64,000 nucleotides of DNA from Panagrolaimus kolymaensis (taxonomy: Eukaryota; Nematoda; Chromadorea; Rhabditida; Panagrolaimidae), in NCBI GenBank assembly GCA_028622995.1, contig JAJQJQ010000013.1, positions 930,001-994,000 of the forward strand, given 5' to 3'. Below the pieces are notes generated by a model. That model was not told the DNA's origin, made no database searches, and saw only the letters and a list, made by a program, of their open reading frames with translations. A program made the translations under genes and the position numbers. Shown here piece by piece: positions 1 to 13,536 of this stretch; the first letter of the stretch is position 1, and every line of letters starts with the position of its first letter.

Positions 1-49
1 AAGTTTTATCATTTCATTGACCATTTAACTATGATTATTTGTTTTTTAG

Positions 50-1638
<1,589 letters not shown>

Positions 1639-2903
1639 AAAGAAAGAAAAATTATTTTGTAAAATCTATTATTATGTTTTTTGTATGTTTTTTACGAGTC
1701 TCTCTTGTCAAAAAATGTTTGTGTGTGTTTAATTAATTTTCTTTGTTCATATATAAATATTCATTATCTTGTCTGGTTATTGTTGTTGTTTCACCATGTT
1801 TATGTACTTCCTTTTCCAACTTTTGACATACATTCATTCGATCCCCAAAAAAACAAAACAAAAAAATCTTACAAAGTTATTCCCAATTCGATGTCAATTA
1901 TTCCTTCTGTTTTTTGGTATTTTGGTTAAAGTTTTTATTATCGGGTTACACTTTCAGAAACTCTATTAACTATCGTTGTTGTTATTGTTTCTTCAAAAAA
2001 ACACACAAAGCTTTGTCCCTTCTCTCTTTTCTTTTCATTGTCGTCGTTAAGCTTGCTTTTTGTTGCTTGCTTTTGTTCATCACCAAAAAAGTGTGCCTTC
2101 TTGATTGCTGCTGTTAAAATTAATATTATTATTTTCATAGTTTTGGGACAACCTCTAAATCGTTTAGAAAAAAAGCAAGCAAACAAACAAATTATTCAGC
2201 TGTCGTTGTTGTTTCTTTCTTTCTTATTTCTTGTAATTTATTAAAGCTAAAAACACCTGTTTTCATTAAAAGCTTTCTTTCATTTTAACATTTTTTCATC
2301 CATTCGATTATTATTTGCTTCTTTCTCACTTTTACCAAAAAAAATACATAAGTAAACCACACATTATTAACTTCCTTCGTCGTCTTCTGTTCTTTGTCTT
2401 TTTTATCATTAATTTTTTTCAAACATGTGATATTTTATTGGAATGTAAAAAAAGGTAATAATAAATAGTAAATTTTAACCAGCATCGAATTAGCCAAAGT
2501 TCAGCGCAAAATTTAGGAAGATGATGTGATTGTGCAAAAGCCTGATAGTGTAAAATCCATCCAAGGTAAAAGCTTCAAAAAAAATCTTCATTCAGCGTAA
2601 GCATTTCCATAACAAAAAGCTTCATTCATGCTTGTTGGACAAGAAAATCTCTAACTCCTCAAGTTAGTTTAAAAGAACTTTGTAAAACCAGATAAACAAC
2701 AATAGAGACAAAAATCAATCACAAATAACATCTTTATTCAAAACAGACATATTACATACATTTAAATCAAATCACAACAGTAAGTAAGTATTACAAAACA
2801 ATGATAAACAAAAAATACATATCAAACACACACATATATGATAAATCAACCCGACAACAACAAAAAAATGATACAAATACAAAAAATCAAAACAATAGAA
2901 TGA
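1639..2903. other. intergenic, convergent 3' regions
   Basis: AT-rich spacer between the GOLPH3 gene (+) and the CC2D1 gene (-), which end facing each other. It contains T-rich tracts and short open frames with no codon structure or recognisable domain. The last ~200 bp before 2904 probably hold the CC2D1 3' UTR. No gene, RNA or repeat is recognised. Confidence 0.5.
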
Positions 2904-5380
2904 TTATCGACTAATTTTGACCCATTTGTGAGCGATTGAAGGAGCTTGTTGACGTATTGCATTCGTTGCACCGGTATCGGTTTCAGTAATAGGACGGCTA
3001 ACTCGAATTTGAACAGTTAATTTTCCACCAGTTTTTCGTCGACCTTCAAGAATATCCACGCATGACGTGATGAGCGTTTGCTTTTCCAAAGCCGCAAGAG
3101 AAATATCAGCAGTTCCCCAAAGTTTATCAGCTCGTAAGAAGCTTCCCTTTTGATACACCTAAAAATGTAGGATGAACATATTAAAGCATATTGGAATCAA
3201 AGACAAACCTCAAACTTCAATGGAACTCTTCGAACTGTTCTTATAAGTTGACGGACTTTTCGATTGATTTTTAAGTTGATAATTTCATTGAATTCTAAAA
3301 AAGAACAAAATTAGCACGAGTTGAAAGCAAGCTAGTAAACATTTCTAACGAAACAAGGTTACAAGAACATACACTTCTAAACAAGCAAACATACCAGGAT
3401 TTTCTGAACCAGAAATAGTTTGAGATTTCCCAGTTTGATGCGAATCATGTGGAAAATGAAAGTTGTACTTCAAATAAATTGCCAAATGATGAGGTTTATA
3501 ACCTTCAGCAACTTTCAAACTTTCGATATTCACAATTTTGCATTCCATTTGATCATCTGATACGCCTTTTTCTGTTGATATTTTCAAAGATGGCAAATTG
3601 AGTTCAGTGATTTTGATTGATGGAGTTTGACCAGATTCAAGCAATTGACGAAAGTGTAATAAATCCATTTTGGTTTCACTCATAAGTTTCTCAAATATCA
3701 TAACAGATCTTGAATCATTTCTTTCATTGAACGCTGTTCGATGTTGATCACAATATTGAACTTGAGATAAAAGTTGCTTTTCCACTTCTTGTAACGAATC
3801 ATCAGCTCCTGAAAAAGTTGATAAGTTTAGAAACGAAAGAAATTAAAGCTACTACTAACCTTCACTAAATTGACGCATAAGATTTTTAGAAACACCAGAT
3901 TGTGGAGGCAATGGAACATTTCGAATATCAACAGGAAGACCTCCTTCACATGCTTGAATCAATGGTTCGAGTTTCTAAAAATGGAAAAGGTGAAACATAT
4001 CATAGCAATAAGTAAGCAAATACCTTAGAATTAAGTAACATTTCTTTAGCTTTTGGAATATTTCCAGCTTTCTTTGCTGCAAGTGCAGCTTCTTTGAATT
4101 GTTGTTGACGAGTAAGCAAAAATCGAAGTTGATTCCTTTCAGCGGTATCACCAGTAATTTGTTCAGCTTTAGGATGTACTGGAGCTGGATGATTAACAGG
4201 TTTAGGTTTCACTTGAGCTGAAGGAGTTTGAGATGATGAAGATGGAGCAGGTTGAGAAGGAGCAGCAGTACCAACAGCAGCTTTAGCATATGGCGAATCT
4301 TCAATTTTTGGTAAACCAGGGACCAATGGAAGACTTTTGAGATCAATAGGACGTCCACGTTTATGAGCATTCATAGCATCTTTGAATTGACCAGAAAGTC
4401 GTACTTGCATTCGAGCTTTTGAATCTTGCTCTTTGTTTTTGAATTCTTCTGCATGTTCCAGCAATTTATCATAACGTAATTCAAGTTCTTCTAGGAGACT
4501 CTTTGGATCAGGATTGATTTTCTTTCTCTACAAAAACAAACTTATGAAAAATAAAATAAGAAATGGAAAACAAACCTGATAAGGTGTCGGAGTACCAGGA
4601 ACTTCAGCTAAATCAGCAAGAGTCAAATCACTTTCTTTAGCCACATTCAATGCTTGTTCGAACATTTCAACTTTTGCAGCAAATTCTTTAGCATTTGGAA
4701 TATCATTGGCTTCTTTAGCATCAACCAGGTTTCTTGTATAAGCTTCGAATCGTTTTAGTAAAATTTGACGAACTTGATCAGCTTCAGATAAAGATTCATT
4801 GGATGCTGGTTTGGGAGTTGGTAGTTCTTGAGAAGTAGCAGCTGAAGGAACTTGAGAATGAGATGACGTTGATACTGGAGGAGATTGCATTGCGCTGGAA
4901 TGTCTTTGAGGCAATGGTGGTGGAGGTCCAAGAGATACAGCAGGTGGAACACCTCTTGATGGCGGTGGTGGAGGCGATTCAGCACTTCTTTTTTGTGGAC
5001 TTGGATTTGATCGAATTGGCGGCGGTGGTGGAGGAGGAGATTCGAGTTCAACTTCACCCATCAAATCTGCAAGTTCATTCTAAAAATAGGAAATTAGCAT
5101 ATTTCAATGAAAGAATGTTGCGCCATGTTTTCAAAGGAAAAGCAAAAAAGCGAACCTGTAAATCTTCATCATTTTCAAGTTCATCATCATCAAATTCCAT
5201 ATCATCTGGATCTTTTAAAGCTTGATTGAGCATTGCAGGAGTGACTTGTTTTTGAGCTGGAGGTGGTTTTGATTTTGTTTTAGGTTTTGATTCCCCTGAT
5301 AAAGCTGCAAGTTCTGCCAAAAGTTCTTGATCATCATCAATATCACCATATAGTTCTTTTTGAAATTTCTGGAGATCCAT
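2904..5380 (-). CDS. CC2D1: CC2D1 / lethal(2) giant discs homologue (DM14 repeats and C2 domain)
   Basis: CC2D1A/B-Lgd proteins bind the ESCRT-III subunit CHMP4/Shrub through DM14 repeats and act in endosomal sorting and Notch regulation. Seven exons, in transcript order: 5380-5156, 5079-4576, 4527-4024, 3974-3860, 3808-3395, 3294-3209 and 3158-2904. They keep one frame of 701 codons (700 aa). Seen: start MDLQKFQKELYGDIDDD; an acidic segment; a Pro-rich stretch (PPPPPPP runs); then DM14-like helical repeats, for example RFEAYTRNLVDAKEANDIP near 185, a second one after about 250 and a third (QQQFKEAALAAKKAGNIPK) near 400. A C2-type domain fills roughly the last 180 residues and ends KWVKISR. 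Four DM14 repeats are usual; I can point to three clearly. Identity is firm; exact C2 boundaries are inferred. Confidence 0.94.
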
Positions 5381-5419
5381 CGTTATCGTTGTTGTGTAAA
5401 GCTATTGTAAACTATCAAT

Positions 5420-5421
5420 CT
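5420..5421 (-). promoter_or_regulatory. candidate spliced-leader acceptor of the CC2D1 gene
   Basis: On the minus strand TTATTTTCAG lies 39 bases before the ATG at 5380, with no evident upstream exon. This fits a trans-splice acceptor, although a 5'-UTR intron is not excluded. Confidence 0.45.
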
Positions 5422-6114
5422 GAAAATAATGATGTTGTTAATTTACAAAATAAAAATGCAAAGTAAAATAATGAGTCACGAGGAAGGAAGGAAGAATAAC
5501 ACGAATAAAATAATCCAAAAAAAGTGAACAAACAGCTTTTCAATTTTCTTTCTGAATTTTTTATTTGTTGTTTTTTTATTTTCACATGGGAAAAGACGAC
5601 TCGCGTATTATTTTGCAGGTTGCCTCCACAAACACCCAGGCAATGCTTATGAACCTCTTGGATGAGAAACTTTGCTTCCTTATTTTTTAGTAAACTTTAT
5701 CATCAGAAAATACATATAAAGCCATGTCAAAAAAATGAGATTTGCGATTTTTCTTTTGCCATGAAAATTAGAAGGTTTGAGCTATTTTCGTTCAAAATAA
5801 GGCCTATGAAGGAAGAATCAAATACATGAAATAGTCGCCTTTCATATAATATTGGTTCATGCATTAAAAAATTTTTCCACGTTTCTTGTAAGCATTTATT
5901 AGTCGCAAAGAATACAGTTAATAATCGAGTTCACAACTCTTGCATAAGTATTATGTGTTCAAAGAAAAATTACCAAAAAAAACTCAAGAAAATGGTTTAT
6001 TATTTACAAAACAAAAAAAGCATACATATTATTAAAAAATATGATACATCACAAAATGGTAAAAATGAAAAACAACATTTGAAAAAAGAATACAATTAAA
6101 GCAACAACAAAATA
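5422..6114. other. intergenic between CC2D1 and TSPO
   Basis: About 700 bp of AT-rich DNA upstream of the CC2D1 gene and downstream of TSPO. No open frame with gene-like composition, no structured RNA and no repeat recognised. The first part presumably holds the CC2D1 promoter. Confidence 0.45.
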
Positions 6115-6898
6115 TTAATTCTTCTTGCTATGGTTCATTTGAGCGATACTGTAGTGGTAAACGGCAGAGAAAATTGACCATAGAACATGAGGAACAGACA
6201 ACCAGAAAGCAAGATCATCAATTGGACGATAAGCATATGCGAAAGCGATGGCAGCAGCAGCAATTCCAATCTTGTAATACGAGACCTAAAAATGGAATAT
6301 GAGGATAACCAAGAAAGAGAGAAATCGAGAAAATCATATTCATTTAAGTAACAAGTTTGCATGCATACCATTTCATAGTTTTGCTTCTTGACTTCACAAC
6401 CATACATCATTGAAAATACAGCATGACAGGTATACAACATAATTGCAATCTTTGACCAAAATGTTGCAAGTCCTAAAAAACGGCAATGAGTATGTATTTT
6501 GAAGATAAATATGGAAGTTACAAACCAGCTGAATTCTTGATGACGAGATAAGTAGCATATCCAAGAGGAGCAAGGGTCAAAAAGCAAGTACCACTATGGA
6601 AGCTTGCCTTTGCTGGTGCCCACTTTGGCTTCTTTGCACGCTAAAAATGGAACTTGTAATGTTTTGATAAAGAAGAGAGATGATAACATACATCAAGGAA
6701 AGTTCGATAAGCTCCTCCAGAAGCAGATGAAGCAAGTTCAATGAGACCAACACCCATAGGAATCTGAAACAAATGACATTAATAATGATCATAAAAGGTT
6801 GAAAAGATGAAACATACAGCTGAAATCAAGAAGATATTGATGAGATCAGAGAAACCCCAATGATGGGGTGTTGTTGCAGCAGCGTAAAGAGATGACAT
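6115..6898 (-). CDS. TSPO: TSPO / TspO-MBR family translocator protein
   Basis: Mitochondrial outer-membrane tryptophan-rich sensory protein family (peripheral benzodiazepine receptor), five transmembrane helices, binds cholesterol and porphyrins in other species. Five exons in transcript order: 6898-6818, 6763-6692, 6640-6526, 6472-6369 and 6285-6115, giving 180 aa in one frame. Seen: five hydrophobic segments; after the first comes the loop motif KKPKWAPAKASFHSG, matching the family's KPxWxPP loop; then LAPLGYATYLV, resembling the YGSYLV of animal TSPO; last helix WLSVPHVLWSIFSAVYHYS. The order and spacing match the family (about 160-190 aa). The usual second Pro of the WxPP motif is Ala here, and the protein has fewer Trp than vertebrate TSPO, so it is a diverged member. 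Confidence 0.83.
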
Positions 6899-6914
6899 CG
6901 TGAATGACAAGATT

Positions 6915-6916
6915 CT
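6915..6916 (-). promoter_or_regulatory. candidate spliced-leader acceptor of TSPO
   Basis: GGTATTTTCAG on the minus strand lies 16 bases before the TSPO start codon, with no obvious upstream exon. This suggests trans-splicing. Confidence 0.45.
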
Positions 6917-8143
6917 GAAAATACCGAAATATGAATGGTTGATTGAAAAAAAAGATGGAGAAGAACAAAATCATAAAACCGTGAAATATAATAATGAAAG
7001 ATGGTCAAAGATTATTTCTAAACTTTTTACAAACTAACGGATTTTTTTTTTGTAACAAAAATTTACTAATGTTTTTCTTATTTTACTTTTTGAAGATGTC
7101 CTCTAAAAATATTAACAAAGACTTTTTTCTTTCACAACAAAAACATTCAAATAAAAAATACTGCCATTGTCAAAAATAAAAATGAAAGAAAACAACGCAT
7201 ATTTATATACCATCAATTCATCTTCATTCATTCATCCACTTTTTTTTCTTTTGCAACCAATGGAAATTGAGAGAAGTATGTATTTCGAAAAAAAATAACA
7301 ACAAAAACATTAAAAAAAGAACCGAAAAGAATGGAAGAAATTGAGAGAACCAAAAAACAACAACGTTATGTTGCTTTTTTTTGTTTATCCATAGTTTTGT
7401 TTCCTTGACTTTCTTTCTCTTTTATTAAAAAAAGCAAACGACGCAAAAAAAAATTTTTAACCTTTGAATGAAAAAGGCACGTTTCGAAAATAGCAAAAAA
7501 AGTAATAATTGTTTTTTTTTATGAAAATCAATGAGTAATAATTATTTGTTTAACACATAAAAAAAATTACTGGTTTCTTTGTAGTTTTGGTATAATTTTT
7601 TCGTTTTTTCTTGCTTGTTTGTTTGTTTACTCTTTCACTTTCTTTTTTTTCATTGCTGCAATCTTTGGTTTCATTTGTCCCTCACTTCTTCAATCTTTGA
7701 TGCACTTGATTTATTTCATTTTTTGGCCTTTGTAATTTCACAAAAAAATTATGCAATGTTAAAAGTTTAAAAATTGAGAGGGTGATGGATTTTTTTGCAA
7801 TCAAAGAAAATTTTTATTTTAGTAAAAACACATAAATAAATGGGTTTAAAAGTTACAGATGGAACTAAAGTAATTTTTTTCTTTTTCTTTTTCTATAAAG
7901 CTCACAATTTTCTGGATTGATGGTGAATAGGTTTTACAATAAAAAAAAACTCTATCTCTTTTTTGATAACTTAAAATCAAGCCAACTATTAATCACAAAA
8001 ATTTAACTTTTTCTTATAAAATGGATTTCTTTTTAATTAAGAATATCAAATTTTTTATTATTCGTCGCTTACAACTCTAAACTTTTGCAAAATGCATATT
8101 TTTATTACAAAATAAAGATCAGTGACAAAACACATTCAAAAAT
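6917..8143. other. intergenic, 5' region of TSPO
   Basis: Strongly AT-rich spacer with A- and T-tracts. No coding potential or repeat structure recognised. The half nearest 6917 should hold the TSPO promoter; the half nearest 8143 the 3' UTR of the next gene. Confidence 0.45.
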
Positions 8144-9228
8144 TTAATCATCAAATAATTCAGTTTTCAAGCATTTTGATAAATCGTCTGCTTTCTTCGC
8201 TTCAGGTTTCTTATTCTTCCATTCTCTTTTTTCTTTATCAGAAATTAAATCGATGGAATTTTTAAAATTACATCCATCACTTCCACATCGACAAAAATCA
8301 TCTGAACAAAAAATAAATGCATTTGGTGTATCAAAATAACAACCTCGTTCAATATTGTTTCTATAAAAATGTTCGGTTTTCTTTTTTATTTTTTAAGAAA
8401 GGCAATTTGACATTTTTGCAAATTTTAGGAGATTAAAAATAAATAACTAACCATTTTCAACTTTCCAATAACACCTGGTATAAAAATTTCCATCATTATT
8501 TTTTCCACATTTAACTAAATTTTTAGTTCCATCTTTTTCATTTGTGCATGTTTGATTGCACTTTTCACTGCATACATAGCATTCGACTACAAAACAATAA
8601 ACATTTTAATTATGTCAAATAATTTTCTCAAACTCCAAAATTATTACAAGGATTACTACCACGAAAATCATAAAATTTTGTAGTTTTTGATTTTAGAATT
8701 TTGTAAATATGAAAAAATTTTGTATTGAGATTCTTGGTAATAATCTCTTTGTTTTGTTTAAAAATCTATCTTTTAAATTCTTACTATCTTTAGCCGATGG
8801 TGGTTGAGTATATTTATTCTCTTCCTTGATGGCTGCTTTATCTTGCAAACATTTTGGAAGATCTTTGATTTCCTTTGCTTCAATGGTTGGAGCTTCATAA
8901 TCAAAATCCCAATAAATTCTTCCCATTCCATTGCAGCCTCGATCGGGGCATTTATAAAAATTTAATATTCCTATTTGTCGAAATCCACTTGTATCTTCTT
9001 CGAAATAACACCCAGCTTCAACAGCTTCATCTTAAAAAAAAAATTAAAAGCTCTGTTTTTTGTTAGAAAAAAGTAATATAAAATGATTGATACTTTTATT
9101 GACTTTCCAATAACAACTATTATAAAGGGTTCCATTTTCATTTTTTCCACATTTAACTAAATTTTGAGTTCGAATTGTTTTATCACTGCAATCTTGTTCA
9201 CAACGGGGATTACAAACATAGCATTCTT
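8144..9228 (-). CDS. tandem two-module Cys-rich, probably secreted protein (5' end not found)
   Basis: Function unknown. Four exons can be seen: 9228-9094, 9030-8785, 8586-8452 and about 8343-8144. The first and third are both 135 bp, in the same phase, and encode matching modules: ECYVCNPRCEQDC then VKCGKNENGTLYNSCYWKV, and ECYVCSEKCNQTC then VKCGKNNDGNFYTRCYWKV. Each is followed by an exon with GCYF and a terminal Cys cluster (CPDRGCN; CRCGSDGCN). The spacing recalls Ly6-like or ET-module ectodomains, but I cannot assign a family. The gene ends LFDD. No start was found: a signal-peptide-like exon (ATG at 9934, hydrophobic) does not join in phase. For the last intron the good-looking acceptor (8361-8362) breaks the frame; only a weak one (8344-8345) keeps it. 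Confidence 0.5.
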
Positions 9229-10698
9229 CTGAAGAAAAAAATATTAAAAGTTACGGAACTTTGAATAAAATGTATGCTTTAAATTTGATCAGAATTGATA
9301 AATAATTTTTGAGGTTTCATAAAAAGAAATGAAATCCACATTTTTTTCAATCAATGAAAAAATTGCTAAAAAGTGAAATTTTTGGACTTCTTTATAAACA
9401 AATATTTTTGAATTTAGTTTGATCTTTTTTTGTTATTATTTATTCGAAGGATTTTTTAGTTGTTTTCTCTAACACCAAATGTCTTTGTTACTTAAGTAAA
9501 AATTATTTTTTGATTGATGGAGATGTTTAATTGCTTGCAAACAAGATGTCAACATTTTTTGTTTTGTTTTAAGTTAATTTTTGTTATTATAGCTCAGATT
9601 TTATTAATTCATTGAACACTTTTCGTTGTAATAACATTGGATGATTGAGGCCCATGATTTCGAACGCAATAAAAAAAACTATTTAAAACACATCAAAGTT
9701 CAAAAATTTGATTTCATTGTTATTTTAAAAAAGGCATAGGTTTTTTTTATTAAGAGAGTTTAATTTCAAAATTTCAACTAAAAAAATAAAAAATATACAT
9801 AAATCCTTCTTTGCATAATTATTATTTTACTTTGTCATTGCATAAACAGCTGTTTGATTGATAGTCATTGCAGTCATGTTTTGCAACAACAAAAAAAGAA
9901 ACAAAATAAAAATAAAATAAAAATGTCTCATCATCGTTTGCGAATAAATGGATAATAAAATAGAATGATTCATCTCTAACCTTCGATCCATTTTCCGGAA
10001 GCAAGCATTTTGTAAATTTAAAAAATAGGGGTATTACAAATTTATCAATCCGCCAAATATATTAAATGAGTCAGAGTCATTTAAAGTCAGTCAATATTGC
10101 TTCTTTTTTTTTTGCTTGCGTCGGTTTTTTTCTTTCTGCCCAAAATCATCGACGCACATGTTTTTACAAATAAATTTATTTTTAATCGGTGACCACCGCC
10201 ATTCAGAATCAATCACAATTGTCATCGTCGTCAGCCAAATCGAGAAAAAAAAGAAGAGTTTTTTTATTATTACTCGGAAGTGATAACCCTTCAAGGCTAA
10301 ATTAAATAAATTTATTGACTCTGGTGTATTGTATTGGGGTTGTTGTTTTTTAAACTGCTTTCTCTCTCCCTAATTAACCAACCAAATAGTAAAAAGTTAA
10401 AAAAACAAAAGACGGGTGTGGAAGAAGAATCTTTTTATAGACGCAAATAAGGTTGGTTGCCGAAAACCTGTGACGTTGTTGGGTTGATTGGTTTGATATT
10501 ACAACAACTTTTTTATTTTTTATAAGAAGAAGAATCAAAAAAAGTAAAAAAAAAGTATTTAAACTTGAAAGAAAATAAATATTTTTTCGTCAGGTCATCT
10601 TTGTTTTATTTTATTGTTTTTTGGTTTGCTTGATTGTCTCTGATTTGATTCTTTATTTTATTTTATTTATTATTAAAAAATAAAATTTTTATATAAAA
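9229..10698. other. intergenic with a possible orphan signal-peptide exon
   Basis: AT-rich. On the minus strand 9934-9831 encodes a Met start, a run of Phe/Leu/Ile and two N-glycosylation sequons (NMT, NQT), ending at a GTAAAA donor. It looks like a secretory leader exon but leaves phase 2, while the next exon at 9228 needs phase 1. The rest, toward 10698, is the promoter side of the metalloproteinase gene. Nothing else recognised. Confidence 0.35.
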
Positions 10699-12240
10699 AT
10701 GAAAACAATAATAATTTCATATTTTAATTTGTTATTTTTATTATTTTCTACTGTAAATTCATTCGATTTATTTGGACTTGGATCTCGATCTAAACCAAAA
10801 AGCCAAGATTTACCTCCAGTTTCTGATCAAAAAGCTCAGGTAAATTTTTAATTTTATAAGCTTTGACCCCAAAATTATTTTTTATTAATTTTTTAGCAAT
10901 ATTTACAAAATTTTGGTTATCTTGGTCCATCTAATTTTATTGCAGCTTCCCCAAAAAATGGTGGAGGAGGAAATTTTCAAGGTATTGAAGATACTTTTAA
11001 AAGTGCCGTGAGGAAATTCCAACAATTCGCTGGTTTAAGCCCCACTGGAAAATTAGATGTTCAAACTAAAAAGAAAATGGCTCAACCTAGATGTGGTGTC
11101 ACAGATGTGTTAGCTATTAGTAGCACACGAGGTTAGTTTTTTCTTATGTCTCCATTTACATACTTTAACAAGCTATGAGTTCTAAACAAAATTTTTACGA
11201 TCTAAAAAAGCTCTTATTTTCTTTAGAAGCCGCATTTAAATGGAATAAACAACGAGTTACTTATGCCATCCTTGGATATTCTTCTGACATGTCTCAAGAT
11301 GATGTTAAGTAAGACCACTCACAAACTTAACTTTTTCAATATTTTTATCAAAAAAATTTTTTTTAGAAAAGCCCTTCGTCGTGCATTTGATACTTGGTCG
11401 GAAGTAGTTCCACTTGATTTTACTGAAGTTTCACCTTCATCTTCCCCAGATATTAAAATTCAATTTGCATCCATGTCTCATGGAGATCCATGGCCATTTG
11501 ATGGAGAAGGTGGAGTCCTCGCCCATGCCACTATGCCTACAAGTGGTTTACTTCATTTTGATGAAGATGAACGATGGACTTATATGAATTCAAATAAAAT
11601 TGCTAATGGCCAAACAGATTTACTTAATGTTGCCATTCATGAATCAGGTCATGCACTTGGTTTAAGTCATTCAACTGATGAAAATTCAATTATGGCACCA
11701 TTTTATCATGAAACATTAGATTCAAATGGAAATTATATTATTCCCAAATTGAAGAGTTCTGATATTCAAGCCATTCAAGATATTTATGGTTCGCGAAGAG
11801 GAGGATCTCGGCCAAGGCCATCCAGCAGCAATACGGATGATAGCGGCGGATTTGGAAGTGGCAGAGGAGGAGGTTCTTCTGGCTCAGGTTTTGGCAGTGG
11901 ATTTGGGCGTGGTTCAAGATTTGGTGGCAGAGGATCATCAAACTCTGATTTTGGTAGTGATTTCGGCAACAGAGGAGGAAGTTTTGGTTCATGGAATCCA
12001 TGGGGCTCTGATCGAAATACAGGTGGCTCTCGCTCCAGACTTAATTGGGCTTCATGGTCAGCCTGGTCGGATTCCGATGATTTTGGAGGATTTGGAAATC
12101 GCGGGCGTACAAGACTTCTTGGAAATGATGATGATAGTGATACAGCTTCTTCAAATGACAATACCCATCATGGAAGTGACTGGTTTAGAAGCAAATTACG
12201 TTCGGTTGGCGGTAGCTTGGGAAGATTCCTTGAAGGTTAA
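10699..12240 (+). CDS. matrix metalloproteinase (M10A) with Gly-rich tail instead of hemopexin
   Basis: Secreted zinc endopeptidase acting on extracellular matrix or cuticle. Exons 10699-10839, 10897-11131, 11227-11308 and 11367-12240 give 443 aa. Seen: signal peptide (residues 1-21); peptidoglycan-binding-like propeptide helices ([14 protein letters not shown]); cysteine switch PRCGVTD with Cys113, which keeps the zymogen latent; catalytic domain 150-285 with zinc site [11 protein letters not shown] (His244, His248, His254, Glu245) and Met-turn NSIMAP. From about residue 287 the chain turns into Gly/Ser/Arg/Phe/Asp-rich repeats ([12 protein letters not shown]) of some 155 residues, with no hemopexin propeller. 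Nematode ZMP proteins often lack or replace hemopexin. The catalytic assignment is firm; the role of the tail is unknown. Confidence 0.93.
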
Positions 12241-12643
12241 AAACTGATTCATAAAATTATTTTTTTGCTCAAAAAATATTCATGAATAAATAATTATGAA
12301 TTTTATTGTTATCTAAATTTGAATATTGTATTTTTTCAATTCTCATGGATCTCATAGATATTTTGTGTGTCTCGGTTTTTTTTATTTTTAGTTAGAATTA
12401 TGCTTTTTTTGCTTTGTTTTTTTGTTACTGTGAATAATTGAGAATATTTATTTTAAATTAATTTTTTTTTGCATGATAAACAATATTTAAATAGTTTGTA
12501 TTCCTTGAAACAAAAAGTTTGAACATAAGAATGAATGATAAAATAAATAATTTTTAAGGCAAAAAAATTGCAAGCAAAAAAATAAGTTACATAAAATTCA
12601 AAACAGTTTCATGTTTAAAAAAAACGCTGAAGCAAATTTTCTT
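12241..12643. other. intergenic between convergent genes
   Basis: About 400 bp between the stop codons of the metalloproteinase (+) and the lysozyme (-). Multiple AATAAA-like sites serve both orientations. No gene seen. Confidence 0.5.
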
Positions 12644-13536
12644 TTATGGTTTCCAATTTTGATCCATGTTAACCTAAAAACAAGAAAATAATTTATTTGT
12701 GAAAATATGTATTCATTTTTGGATTTTTTAAAAATTATGATTCATTAAATCAAATATCTACTTACTCCACATGGTCCTTTAACGCTTCCAGAATATTGAT
12801 GAATGGTGGGTTTGGTCCATCCTCCAAATGCTTTAAAGTTATCAAAATTTTCATGTCCATTGTATGTGGCCCACCAAAGAGGAAGATGTTTCACTCCTGC
12901 CCAACCTGCTCCAACAATGGATTGCCAATTATTGTAACTCGAGTAGCTGAAATTTATAAATTAGACGATCTTTGGATTTTTTTGGTCTTGAATCGCAAAA
13001 ACTTACATTCCAACTTTTTTTTTCATTCTTTCAGCTTCAGCAACCATATCAGTAATAAATTTTTGATTATGGGCATGATCGGCAGGCCAACTAAGGATTT
13101 CAACATCCAACCAAAGTGTTCCAATTTCAGCTTTATCAGCCGCTAATTTATTTATTGTTGCTTCTACTTGATTTTTGGCTGCAGCGCAAGATGATCTCAA
13201 ACATGGGAAAAGATATCCATCAACTTCCTTCCAACCTGCAGCTCGAGCATTTTTTATGTTCGTGATTCCTTGATTGTCATAATTTCCAACGGATTCCCAA
13301 ACTCGAGCAATAAAAAAATGATATCCATCTTTAGCGAGGCATTCAAAAGTTGCTTTACTTACGGCCTAAAAAAATAAATTTTCTTGGAAAGGTTTTGGAA
13401 AGCAAAAATGGCACATTTTAAAAATTCAAATATTAAATAAATGTTTACTTACTTGAATTCCATCAAACCCTCTTCCACCCAAAACAATTTGAAATAAAAA
13501 TGAAGAAAAAATTATAGCAACAACAACCGACTTCAT
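12644..13536 (-). CDS. secreted GH25 protist-type lysozyme
   Basis: Peptidoglycan-cleaving glycoside hydrolase family 25 enzyme of the nematode intestine/antimicrobial class (C. elegans LYS-1 to LYS-10 group). Exons in transcript order: 13536-13453, 13365-13007, 12946-12766 and 12673-12644; 217 aa. Seen: signal peptide (residues 1-20); [16 protein letters not shown], the family's first strand; [34 protein letters not shown]; the active-site strand TLWLDVEI with the acidic D-x-E pair; [22 protein letters not shown]; and [14 protein letters not shown], followed by a short last exon ending NMDQNWKP. Length is normal for the family. Role in digestion or immunity is inferred from family. Confidence 0.93.

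Noticed and set aside
11738..12161. Open frames antisense to the metalloproteinase tail (Pro/Leu-rich)
   Set aside because: They mirror the Gly/Ser repeat codons on the other strand; no start context or splice logic of their own.
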